Of a stretch of DNA of 11,876 nucleotides, positions 1-7,067 are shown one piece after another; the stretch's first letter is position 1, and the number at the start of each line of letters is the position of its first letter. The notes beneath the pieces are model-generated. The model worked only from the letters and a program-made list of their open reading frames with translations, was not told the origin of the DNA and made no database searches. This DNA comes from Chitinophagaceae bacterium. Its GTDB lineage: Bacteria; Bacteroidota; Bacteroidia; Chitinophagales; Chitinophagaceae. A program made the translations under genes and the position numbers. The stretch spans positions 1 through 11,876 of the forward strand of contig DMRT01000338.1 in the NCBI GenBank assembly GCA_003455235.1. Direction: 5' to 3'.

Positions 1-994
1 TTTTTGTGGAGTCGTCGATGGTACCATCGATGTCATTTACGCCGAAAGAAAGCGTCAATTGTGCGTTCTGCCTTCCCAGCATGGGCCAGTAGGCTTTCAG
101 GTGCGGAAAATTATCAAGGTAGATCCGGGCAATGGCATACAGCCGCATATCTTCCGAAACAGGCGACTCGGGCACGTTGCTCATTGCATTGTCCTTATTC
201 CGGAATTTAAGCGGAATGAAAGTATTGAATCCACCGGTTTTATCCTGAAGTTCCCGCAGCCGGCGCATGTGATCGATCCGGTGTTCGTATTTTTCAATAT
301 GACCATACAACATGGTGGCATTGCTGTGCATGCCCAGGTTGTGCGCTGCTTCATGAATGGACAACCAGCCATCGGCATTCACTTTATCGGCGCAGATCTG
401 TTCCCGTATTTCGGGGTGGAAGATTTCGGCCCCGCCGCCGGGTAAACTGTCGAGCCCGGCTGCATGCAGTTGTTTCATTCCTTCTTCGGTGCTGAGTTTT
501 GCTTTCCGGAACATATAATCAAGTTCCACGGCCGTAAATGCTTTAACATGAAGACCAGGCCGATGTGCCTTGATCTTCTGCATCAGCTCTATAAAATAGG
601 CCATATTCATTTTGGGATGAACGCCGCCAACAATATGCACTTCGGTAATGGGTTTTCCGTCGTACGACTTTACAATGTCCAGCATCTGGTCAATGCTAAG
701 TTCCCAGCCGTCTTCTTTATGGGCATACAGGCGGGAGTAGGAGCAGAAATTACAACTGAACACACACACGTTGGTTGGTTCGATATGAAAATTTCGGTTG
801 AAATACGTAGTATCACCATGTTTCTGTTCCCGGATGTAATTGGCAAGTCCGCCCACAAAAGCCAGGCTTCCATTTTCAAACAGCTGCAGGCATTCTTCGT
901 CGGTAATGCGTTCGTTTTTCTTTACTTTTTGGGCAATGGTTTTTAGGCCGGGGTCTTCTGTACTGCTGATCAGGGTATCGATGGAGGAGGACAT
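1..994 (-). CDS. mqnE: Aminofutalosine synthase MqnE (radical SAM), 3' end cut by window
   Basis: MqnE is a cytosolic radical SAM enzyme. It joins 3-[(1-carboxyvinyl)oxy]benzoate to the adenosyl part of SAM, giving aminofutalosine, in the futalosine route to menaquinone. The visible 331 codons carry the 4Fe-4S/SAM motif C77-x3-C81-x2-C84 within HIEPTNVCVFSCNFC, followed by EVHIVGGVHP (118-127), KAFTAVELDY (151-160), LPGGGAEIF (184-192) and ATMLYGH (226-232). WPMLGRQNAQ and FGVNDIDGT lie near the visible end. The Cys spacing alone does not separate MqnE from the related MqnC; the MqnE call rests on the overall resemblance to Bacteroidetes MqnE as I remember it. The family is usually about 380 residues, so roughly 50 C-terminal residues lie outside the window. 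The start is the only ATG that opens the conserved frame, and a TAnnTTTG element lies just upstream. The gene is divergent from nupG across 142 nt. Confidence 0.93.
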   Translation of the reverse strand, partial: MSSSIDTLISSTEDPGLKTIAQKVKKNERITDEECLQLFENGSLAFVGGLANYIREQKHGDTTYFNRNFHIEPTNVCVFSCNFCSYSRLYAHKEDGWELSIDQMLDIVKSYDGKPITEVHIVGGVHPKMNMAYFIELMQKIKAHRPGLHVKAFTAVELDYMFRKAKLSTEEGMKQLHAAGLDSLPGGGAEIFHPEIREQICADKVNADGWLSIHEAAHNLGMHSNATMLYGHIEKYEHRIDHMRRLRELQDKTGGFNTFIPLKFRNKDNAMSNVPESPVSEDMRLYAIARIYLDNFPHLKAYWPMLGRQNAQLTLSFGVNDIDGTIDDSTK

Positions 995-1009
995 GATAAA
1001 ACATTTTTG

Positions 1010-1017
1010 CAAAGTTA
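1010..1017 (-). promoter_or_regulatory. Putative -7 element of the mqnE promoter (TAnnTTTG)
   Basis: On the minus strand this reads TAACTTTG, an exact match to the Bacteroidetes sigma-ABfr -7 consensus TAnnTTTG. It ends 15 nt before the mqnE ATG, so the transcript would have a very short leader of about 10 nt. The expected upstream TTTG is represented only by a T-rich TTTTC 16-17 nt further out, so the -33 part is weak. Called by eye. Confidence 0.5.
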
Positions 1018-1136
1018 CGCCGATACCGGTTTTGAAAATTTGCTTTTTTTGGAAATAATCCCGCTTTAAACAAGCCATTGCCTGCTTTAATTGAAGAATA
1101 AATAGTTATCTTCCAAGCCGGAAAAAAACAAACTAT

Positions 1137-2396
1137 ATGAGTATCAAGTTGCGTCTTACGTTCATGAGTTTTCTCCAGTTCTTCGTATGGGGAGCCTGGT
1201 TGATCACCATCGGAACTTATTGCCTCAATGCAAAAGGGTGGAGCTTTCCACAGTTCGGCGCCATCTTTTCCACGCTGGCACTGGCCTCCCTGTTTATGCC
1301 CGCCATTACCGGCATCATTGCCGATAAGTGGATGAATGCAGAGCGGCTGTACGGGATCCTGCATATCTGTTACGGGGCCGTATTGTTTTACGTACCGGCT
1401 GTTAATGATCCCAACACCTTATACTATGTCATTTTTGGTGCGATGATCTGTTATATGCCAACAATATCTCTGTCTAATTCCATTGCCTATACAATCCTTA
1501 AGGGAGGAGGTTTTGATGTAGTAAAAGTATTTCCGCCCATCCGGGTATGGGGTACCATCGGGTTTATTGTTGCCATGTGGATCACCAACCTTACAGGCAG
1601 TAAGGCCAATGCCAACCAGTTTTATATCGGTGCTGTGGCTGCAGTGCTGCTGGGATTGTATTCTTTCAGTCTGCCCAAGTGCCCGCCGCCCAAATCAATC
1701 TCCAAAGACGCCGGTATTGTTGAACAGCTGGGATTGAAAGCATTTAAACTCTTCGGCAATTATAAAATGGCCCTGTTCTTCCTGTTTTCCATGATGCTGG
1801 GCGCTGCCTTGCAGCTCACCAATATGTATGGTGATTCTTTCCTGAGTGGTTTTGAAGCGGTTCCGGCGTATAAGGATTCCTTTGTGGTGAAGTATTCCAC
1901 CATCATCCTGTCTATTTCACAGATGTCGGAAACCCTTTTCATCCTTACAATCCCGTTTTTCCTCAAGCGTTTTGGCATCAAGATCGTGATGTTGTTTGCC
2001 ATGCTGGCCTGGGTGCTTCGGTTTGGGCTATTCGGTTATGGCGATCCTACTGCTTTTGGAACCGTACTCATTGTGCTGTCGTGTATCGTATATGGTATGG
2101 CCTTCGACTTTTTTAATATCTCGGGTTCCTTATTCGTGGAAACAACAACGGATGCCGGCATCCGCTCCAGCGCCCAGGGCCTGTTTATGATGATGACAAA
2201 CGGGGTAGGCGCCTGGCTGGGAAGCACGATCAGCGGGTATATCATCGGTAAATATTTTGTGGGTGCTGATGGGGCCAGGGACTGGCACGGCATCTGGCTC
2301 TGCTTTGCCGCCTATGCATTAGTGGTAGCCGTGTTATTCGCCATTCTCTTCAAACATAAACACAATCCGAATGAAGTAGCGAACGTACAGCATTGA
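1137..2396 (+). CDS. nupG: Nucleoside:H+ symporter, NupG family (MFS)
   Basis: This inner-membrane protein of the nucleoside:H+ symporter family imports nucleosides using the proton gradient. At 419 residues it nearly equals E. coli NupG (418), and long stretches match NupG as I remember it, such as MSFLQFFVWGAWL (10-22), FPPIRVWGTIGFI (132-144), SQMSETLFILTIPFFL (261-276) and MAFDFFNISGS (321-331). The positions reported for nucleoside binding in E. coli NupG all appear to be kept: R136, T140, F143, Q226, N229, Q262, E265, Y319 and F323, with a shift of one after about residue 144. About twelve hydrophobic segments are visible. The first ATG of the frame is used, and the protein aligns with NupG from its first residues. 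No strong promoter element is seen upstream; TATCTTCC at 1107-1114 is a poor candidate. The gene is divergent from mqnE and convergent with trxA. The exact nucleoside preference (purine, pyrimidine, xanthosine) cannot be read from the sequence. Confidence 0.93.
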   Translation: MSIKLRLTFMSFLQFFVWGAWLITIGTYCLNAKGWSFPQFGAIFSTLALASLFMPAITGIIADKWMNAERLYGILHICYGAVLFYVPAVNDPNTLYYVIFGAMICYMPTISLSNSIAYTILKGGGFDVVKVFPPIRVWGTIGFIVAMWITNLTGSKANANQFYIGAVAAVLLGLYSFSLPKCPPPKSISKDAGIVEQLGLKAFKLFGNYKMALFFLFSMMLGAALQLTNMYGDSFLSGFEAVPAYKDSFVVKYSTIILSISQMSETLFILTIPFFLKRFGIKIVMLFAMLAWVLRFGLFGYGDPTAFGTVLIVLSCIVYGMAFDFFNISGSLFVETTTDAGIRSSAQGLFMMMTNGVGAWLGSTISGYIIGKYFVGADGARDWHGIWLCFAAYALVVAVLFAILFKHKHNPNEVANVQH

Positions 2397-2417
2397 TTCA
2401 ACTCAACTATTGCTGTA

Positions 2418-2447
2418 TTAAAAAATCCCCCGGTATTCCGGGGGATT
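2418..2447 (-). terminator. Rho-independent terminator of trxA
   Basis: A perfect 10-bp stem pairs 2424-2433 with 2438-2447 (AATCCCCCGG / CCGGGGGATT) around a TATT loop. Reading on the minus strand, the stem is followed by a T run (complement of the A run 2420-2425). It lies 26 nt past the trxA stop. On the plus strand no T run follows, so it is a poor terminator for the convergent nupG, although the hairpin lies 27 nt past the nupG stop and could still stabilise that 3' end. Confidence 0.85.
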
Positions 2448-2473
2448 CGCATATATCAAAGAAAATATACCGC

Positions 2474-2791
2474 TTATTTGTGCTGTTCAATTTTCTTTAC
2501 AAAATTGGCCTTGGGCTGTGCACCCACCAATTTGTCAACCACCTGGCCGCCTTTTACAAAAAGAATAGCCGGGATGCTGGTGATGCCGTAGTTCATGGAT
2601 ATCTGCGGGTTATTGTCCACATTCACCTTGCCTACATTTACCTTGCCATCATACTCTTTCGACAATTCTTCAATAACGGGTCCTATTGCCCGGCAGGGTC
2701 CGCACCATTCTGCCCAAAAGTCGATTACAGAAAGTTTATCGGATTCCAGGACATTGGTTTTAAAGTTCGAATCTGTGAATTCTAGTGACAT
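2474..2791 (-). CDS. trxA: Thioredoxin
   Basis: This small cytosolic dithiol oxidoreductase reduces disulfides in target proteins (such as ribonucleotide reductase and peroxiredoxins) and is itself recharged by thioredoxin reductase. At 105 residues it has the standard thioredoxin length. The active site is W29-C30-G31-P32-C33 within DFWAEWCGPC, and the cis-proline that faces it is P74 (TSIPAILF). The buried Asp typical of the family is D24. The reading frame stays open for 53 more codons upstream, but those residues do not look like a thioredoxin or a signal peptide. MSLEF is the standard thioredoxin N-terminus, and a promoter element lies 30 nt before it. No membrane anchor is seen, so this is a cytoplasmic thioredoxin and not a TlpA-like envelope protein. 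It is convergent with nupG and lies downstream of dnaE. Confidence 0.97.
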   Translation of the reverse strand: MSLEFTDSNFKTNVLESDKLSVIDFWAEWCGPCRAIGPVIEELSKEYDGKVNVGKVNVDNNPQISMNYGITSIPAILFVKGGQVVDKLVGAQPKANFVKKIEQHK

Positions 2792-2821
2792 AAGTTTATT
2801 TTTTATTGTAGTAGAAGGGGA

Positions 2822-2829
2822 CAAATTTA
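2822..2829 (-). promoter_or_regulatory. Putative -7 element of the trxA promoter (TAnnTTTG)
   Basis: The minus strand reads TAAATTTG, an exact match to the Bacteroidetes -7 consensus, ending 30 nt before the trxA ATG. This would give a leader of about 24 nt. A clear TTTG at the -33 position is not visible. The element supports transcription of trxA independent of dnaE and supports the short start at 2791. Confidence 0.45.
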
Positions 2830-3036
2830 GGCCCAATCCTGTTAAGATGCTGTTATGACATATCCACAGGATGTGACCAAAAAGAACTGGCAGGCGGGGA
2901 GAGCCAATATGGCGGGGGCTTGTCGGGCAGGACAGGAAATTTGTGAGCACTTTTAGGTCATTGGGTCAATAAGCCATTGAAAGGAGTTTGCCGGTTTGCA
3001 TGAGCCTAAATGATTCAAGAACTAATGACACATGAC

Positions 3037-3070
3037 AAAAAAGAACCAATCATCAGAGGATTCTCCGATG
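3037..3070 (-). terminator. Weak rho-independent terminator after dnaE
   Basis: The 20-nt imperfect palindrome at 3051-3070 pairs CATC with GATG and GAG with CTC around a GATT loop, with one A/C mismatch. On the minus strand it is followed after about 8 nt by a run of six T (3037-3042). It lies 13 nt past the dnaE stop. The stem is short and mismatched and the T run is not adjacent, so the call is tentative. Confidence 0.35.
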
Positions 3071-3083
3071 CCAATGACATGTT

Positions 3084-6000
3084 TTACGCCGTTACCACAC
3101 TCACTTCAATATCCTTATTGCCGTTCAGGTAAAAGGCAAGCTCATCATTCATGGCTACACTTCGTTCGAGGCTGTACATGCCCACTTTAAATTTATGGCG
3201 GCTGTCGATGATGTTGAACTTGATGGAAGTTTTGCCGGGGTTTTCTTTGATGTTCTTATCGATGAAATTCACCATCGCTTCATTCACAAATTGCGGTTCC
3301 ACCTCAATCACCACTTGTTTGGTAAGACTGGATTTAACTGTATCGAGCAGGTGCAGTTTGGCCAGCCTGAAGTCCCACTGGTCACTGTTGTACCGTTGGC
3401 GGAATGACCCTTCCACCATTACAATCATACCCTTTTCCAGGTAATTCTGGTATTTCACATAGTCTTCACTCCACAGCATGAATTCGCTCTTGCCGCTGTA
3501 ATCTTCAATACTGAGTACCCCGAAATTCTTGCCGGCTTTGGTGAGCCGGTGCTGGGCATCCACCACCAGCCCGGCCAGGCGGAACGGCCTTGCGGGGTTG
3601 GCGTGCGTGGTAACGGCTGCCTTAAATTCATTATAATCGGCTAGCGGCGTAATGTTATAATGCGTCATCTCAAACCGGTAATTGTCCAGCGGATGGCCGC
3701 TCATGTACATGCCCGTTACTTCTTTCTCATAATCCAGCTGCACAGCCAGTGGCCATGGTTCGCAAACGGGAAGCCGGGGAGGAACCACATCTGGCATCTG
3801 CAGGTCGCCAAACAGGGTGTTGGTGGTATTGGCCGCATTGGCCTGGTACACGCTGCCGAACTTCAGTATCTTTTCCAGTCCGCTGATGTCGCCGGGTGGG
3901 GTATAGAAATATTGAGCACGGATGATGTCCGGGAAACAATCAAAAGCACCTGAATAAGCCAGGCTTTCTACTGATTTTTTATTTGCCGAACGGTGATTGA
4001 TCCGTTTGGCAAAATCGAAGATAGAAGTGAAATGCCCGTGTTTGTTTCTTTCTTCAATGATATTAATGATCGCATTTTCGCCCACGCCCTTCAGTCCGCT
4101 GAAACCAAACCGGATCTCGCCCTTGCTGTTCACCGCAAAACCATTCTGCGACTCATTGATATCCGGCCCCAGCACTTTTATGCCCATGCGCTTACATTCT
4201 TCCATGAAGAATGTGATCTTATCAATACTGCCGGCATGATTTAGTACGGCCGCCATGTATTCGCTGGGATAGTGGGCTTTTAAATACGCCGTTTGATAAG
4301 CCACAAAGGCATAACAGGTGGAATGCGATTTGTTGAACGCATACTGGGCAAAGGCTTCCCAGTCGGTCCAGATTTTTTCGAGTTTATCAGCCGGGTGTTT
4401 TCTTTCGGTGGCGCCACTGATGAACTGCGCCTTCATCTTGTTCAGTACGGCGATTTGCTTTTTACCCATTGCTTTACGGAGCACATCTGCATCGCCTTTA
4501 CTGAAGCCGGCCAGCTTTTGACTAAGGAGCATCACCTGTTCCTGGTACACGGTAATGCCATAGGTTTCTTTCAGGTGTTCTTCCATGTCGGGCAGGTCAT
4601 ACTGCACTTGTTTCTTGCCATGCTTACGGTCTACATATTCGGGGATATAACTCATAGGCCCCGGGCGGTAGAGGGCGTTCATCGCAATCAGGTCATCAAA
4701 TTTATCGGGCTTCAGCTCACGCAGGTATTTCTGCATGCCCGGACTTTCGAACTGGAATGTACCGTTGGTATCACCTCGTTGGTAAAGCTGGTATGTTTTT
4801 TCATCGTCGAGCGGAATGGTATCGATATCAATTTCCACCCCGTGGTTTTGTTTGATGAGGGATAATGCTGTTTTTAGGATGCTGAGCGTCTTCAATCCCA
4901 GGAAGTCCATCTTGATTACACCTGCTTCTTCAATCACGCCACCTTCGATCTGTGTTAACCAGAGATCACTTTCTTTGGAAGTTGCAACAGGAATAAGATC
5001 GGTAAGATCTTTAGGAGCAATGATGATACCTGCCGCATGGATGCCGGTGTTGCGAACCGATCCTTCCAGGATCTCCGCTTCATGAAGAATGGTGCTTTGC
5101 AATCCTGGAGCATTATAAATCTCTCTCAGTTTTTTTACGCTTTCAATATCATCAGCCACCAGTGCTTCTTTTTCTTCCAGGGATTTGTCGCCGTTCTTGG
5201 CCTCCCTGGCAGTAAAGGGGGCATGCAGCAATCTTTTTAAATTGATCCCCGGCCTTTCAGGAACCAGTTTTGACAGGGCACGGCTTTCTGCCAATGGCAG
5301 ATCCATTACCCGGGCCACATCGGCAATACTGCTTTTGGCAGCCATGGTGCCATAGGTGATGATCTGCGCCACCTGGTTTTTACCGTATTTGTCAACTACG
5401 TAATTAATTACTTTTTGTCTTCCATCATCATCAAAGTCTGTATCAATATCGGGCATGCTCTTCCGGTCGGGATTGAGGAACCTTTCGAACAGCAGGTTGT
5501 ATTTGATGGGATCAATATTGGTGATGCCGATGCAATAGGCCACCACGGAACCGGCGGCAGAACCACGGCCGGGGCCAACAAACACGCCCATATCACGGCC
5601 GGCTTTAATGAAATCACTCACGATCAGGAAGTAACCGGCAAAGCCCATCTGTTTGATAACGCCCAATTCAAATGTTATCCGTTCCTCTGTTTCGGGCGTT
5701 AATATCTTATACCGTTCTTTAGCGCCGGCCCAGGTAATGCTTTCGAGGTAATCATCCTGCGTTTTAAAATTGGGTGGCACCACAAAGTGGGGAAGGAGGA
5801 TGTCTCTCTTCAGGTCGAGCAATTCCACTTTATCCACGATCTCATTGGTATTGTCGATGGCTTCAGGAAGCTCTTCAAACACCTGGCTCATCTCCTCCGT
5901 GGTTTTGAAATAGAACTGATCATTGGGGAATGCAAAGCGTTTGTTTTTTACCAGTATGTCGTCATCGGTGAATTCCCGCAGGGCCGGGGTGCTTTGCTTT

Positions 6001-6704
6001 TCGCCGGTATTGATGCAGAGCAGGATGTCGTGTGCGTTGAAATCCTTCTGGTCCACATAGTGCGAATCATTGCTGGCGATCACCTTTACATTGTATTTTT
6101 TCGCAAATTTCAGCAGAACGGCATTTACTTTTTCCTGTTCGGGGATTCCGTGTTTCTGCAGTTCCACGTAATAGTCGTCCTGGAAAATATTCAACCACCA
6201 TTTGAATTCATTTTCGCCTTCTTCCTCGCCTTTCTTTAAAATGGTTTGCGGCACCATGGCGCCGAGGCAGCAGGTGGTGGCAATCAGGCCTTCGTGGTAT
6301 TTATGAATGAGTTCTTTGTCGATCCGGGGGTATTTGGAGTACAATCCTTCAATGTATCCCAATGAAGTAAGCTTCACCAGGTTCTTATAGCCCTGTGCAT
6401 TCTTTGCCAGCAGTATCTGGTGATGCCGGGGATCTTTTTCATCCTTGCTGAATGTTTTCCGGTGCCGGTCCTGCGTAATATAAAATTCGCAGCCAACGAT
6501 GGGCTTAATTTTGAGGGACCCGTCTTCATTTTTGTGATTGTATGCTTCCTTTACAAATTCAAAAGCACCAAACATGTTCCCATGGTCGCTGATGGCCAGG
6601 GCTGGCATGCCGTCGGCAATGGCTTTTTTATAAAGTCCCTTGATGGAGGCGGCACCATCCAGGAGGGAGAATTGAGTATGTACGTGTAAGTGTGAAAACT
6701 TCAT
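3084..6704 (-). CDS. dnaE: DNA polymerase III subunit alpha
   Basis: DnaE is the catalytic subunit of the replicative polymerase. It extends DNA at the fork with the beta clamp and clamp loader. At 1206 residues it is of normal length for the type. The PHP domain (about 1-290) opens with HLHVHTQFS and has DHGN at 40-43 and NDSHY at 212-216. Its nine expected metal ligands are all present: H7, H9, D16, H41, E73, H95, C146, D213 and H215. The palm holds GPGRGSAAGS (377-386), the catalytic pair D421/D423 in PDIDTDF and the third aspartate D600 in KMDFLGL. After the fingers region, a helix-hairpin-helix follows (FGFSGLKGVGENA, 866-878). T961-N-T-L-F is a clamp-binding-like motif, and an OB fold spans about 1042-1120. 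The frame extends 28 codons upstream of this ATG, but those residues are encoded by intergenic repeats. The family begins at MKFSHLH, so 6704 is the start. The C-terminus is short after the OB fold. Confidence 0.97.
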   Translation of the reverse strand: MKFSHLHVHTQFSLLDGAASIKGLYKKAIADGMPALAISDHGNMFGAFEFVKEAYNHKNEDGSLKIKPIVGCEFYITQDRHRKTFSKDEKDPRHHQILLAKNAQGYKNLVKLTSLGYIEGLYSKYPRIDKELIHKYHEGLIATTCCLGAMVPQTILKKGEEEGENEFKWWLNIFQDDYYVELQKHGIPEQEKVNAVLLKFAKKYNVKVIASNDSHYVDQKDFNAHDILLCINTGEKQSTPALREFTDDDILVKNKRFAFPNDQFYFKTTEEMSQVFEELPEAIDNTNEIVDKVELLDLKRDILLPHFVVPPNFKTQDDYLESITWAGAKERYKILTPETEERITFELGVIKQMGFAGYFLIVSDFIKAGRDMGVFVGPGRGSAAGSVVAYCIGITNIDPIKYNLLFERFLNPDRKSMPDIDTDFDDDGRQKVINYVVDKYGKNQVAQIITYGTMAAKSSIADVARVMDLPLAESRALSKLVPERPGINLKRLLHAPFTAREAKNGDKSLEEKEALVADDIESVKKLREIYNAPGLQSTILHEAEILEGSVRNTGIHAAGIIIAPKDLTDLIPVATSKESDLWLTQIEGGVIEEAGVIKMDFLGLKTLSILKTALSLIKQNHGVEIDIDTIPLDDEKTYQLYQRGDTNGTFQFESPGMQKYLRELKPDKFDDLIAMNALYRPGPMSYIPEYVDRKHGKKQVQYDLPDMEEHLKETYGITVYQEQVMLLSQKLAGFSKGDADVLRKAMGKKQIAVLNKMKAQFISGATERKHPADKLEKIWTDWEAFAQYAFNKSHSTCYAFVAYQTAYLKAHYPSEYMAAVLNHAGSIDKITFFMEECKRMGIKVLGPDINESQNGFAVNSKGEIRFGFSGLKGVGENAIINIIEERNKHGHFTSIFDFAKRINHRSANKKSVESLAYSGAFDCFPDIIRAQYFYTPPGDISGLEKILKFGSVYQANAANTTNTLFGDLQMPDVVPPRLPVCEPWPLAVQLDYEKEVTGMYMSGHPLDNYRFEMTHYNITPLADYNEFKAAVTTHANPARPFRLAGLVVDAQHRLTKAGKNFGVLSIEDYSGKSEFMLWSEDYVKYQNYLEKGMIVMVEGSFRQRYNSDQWDFRLAKLHLLDTVKSSLTKQVVIEVEPQFVNEAMVNFIDKNIKENPGKTSIKFNIIDSRHKFKVGMYSLERSVAMNDELAFYLNGNKDIEVSVVTA

Positions 6705-6723
6705 ATTAATCCTGATTCGGAAT

Positions 6724-6815
6724 ACCGGATCCCGGTCACTGGCTAAGATCGGTAAATATCGAGTATTCCAGATACTCGTTAAAATCAACCAGTATCAGGC
6801 ATCCAGTATCCGGTC
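6724..6815. repeat. Degenerate intergenic repeat cluster upstream of dnaE
   Basis: CCAGTATC occurs twice as a direct repeat (6789-6796 and 6803-6810), with the related CCAGATAC at 6768-6775. ACCGG-ATC-CCGGT forms a small inverted repeat at 6724-6736. The 17-nt string at 6798-6814 (GGCATCCAGTATCCGGT) recurs at 11120-11136 with one mismatch. The cluster lies between the probable dnaE promoter and its start codon, and so is probably transcribed as dnaE leader. Its function is unknown; similar short, tandem-like degenerate words are common between genes in this group as far as I recall. Confidence 0.5.
6760..6778. repeat. Perfect 7-bp inverted repeat in the dnaE leader
   Basis: CGAGTAT (6760-6766) and ATACTCG (6772-6778) are exact inverse copies around a 5-nt loop TCCAG. 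It lies 56 nt upstream of the dnaE ATG. It could form a small RNA hairpin in the dnaE leader, be a protein-binding site, or be part of the surrounding repeat family. No T run follows, so it is not a terminator. Confidence 0.5.
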
Positions 6816-6899
6816 CGGCCACAAATATCGTTAACAATAAGCGGCTTACGTGATTCGTTTTTCCACAAAGGGAACACGGATTAATTATTCGTTAAAGGG

Positions 6900-6930
6900 T
6901 TGCATTTACGGCCTGTGGAGGTTACCTTTG
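6900..6930 (+). promoter_or_regulatory. Promoter of the NlpC/P60 gene (TTG-N20-TAnnTTTG)
   Basis: TTG at 6900-6902 and TACCTTTG at 6923-6930 are separated by exactly 20 nt. This matches the Bacteroidetes consensus (-33 TTTG, 19-21 nt, -7 TAnnTTTG) apart from one T of the -33 box. It is the clearest promoter in the window. Transcription would start around 6936, leaving a leader of about 130 nt before the ATG at 7068. Confidence 0.65.
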
Positions 6931-7067
6931 CGTAGCATTTTTTAATAAAGTCAGTAGGACAGGAATCACAGGAAGGATCCGATAACAGCCGAATCAACGA
7001 CAATCAAAGACGAGTAAAGAACAGAAGACTAAGTTGTACTTACGTATAAAACCCCTCATTTTATCGT

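Larger units (their letters stand above)
2792..3083. other. Gene-free gap between dnaE and trxA with degenerate repeats
   Basis: No convincing gene is present in this gap. It holds the trxA promoter element and a weak terminator after dnaE. It also contains several short variants of one word: GTCATTGG at 2957-2964, its exact inverse CCAATGAC at 3071-3078, AATGACA at 3024-3030 and 3073-3079, and CCATTG at 2974-2979. These look like remnants of a degenerate intergenic repeat. A 33-codon open frame at 2855-2956 (+) has no support as a gene. Confidence 0.5.
6705..7067. other. 363-nt intergenic region between dnaE and the NlpC/P60 gene
   Basis: These divergent upstream regions contain no gene. 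The left part (6724-6815) consists of degenerate ATCC(A/G)GTATCCGG-like repeats and short inverted repeats in front of dnaE. The right part holds a good plus-strand promoter (6900-6930) followed by a leader of about 130 nt to the NlpC/P60 ATG. For dnaE the best -7 candidate is GATATTTG on the minus strand (complement at 6823-6830), which mismatches the first base of the consensus, so its promoter remains uncertain. Confidence 0.7.

Noticed and set aside
876..1364. 162-codon minus-strand frame over the mqnE/nupG junction
   Set aside because: It overlaps two well-supported genes and their promoter region. It has no family signal and is a frame shadow.
2792..2950. N-terminal extension of thioredoxin by 53 residues
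   Set aside because: The added residues do not resemble a thioredoxin or a signal peptide, and they cross a TAnnTTTG promoter element. The standard thioredoxin start is at 2791.
2855..2956. Possible 33-residue small protein on the plus strand
   Set aside because: There is no promoter element, no ribosome-site signal and no recognisable composition. It lies in a repeat-containing gap.
4293..4865. 190-codon plus-strand frame within dnaE
   Set aside because: It is antisense to the polymerase core, including the codons of conserved motifs. No independent support.
6705..6788. 28-residue N-terminal extension of DnaE
   Set aside because: It is encoded by degenerate intergenic repeats and precedes the conserved MKFSHLH start of the family.
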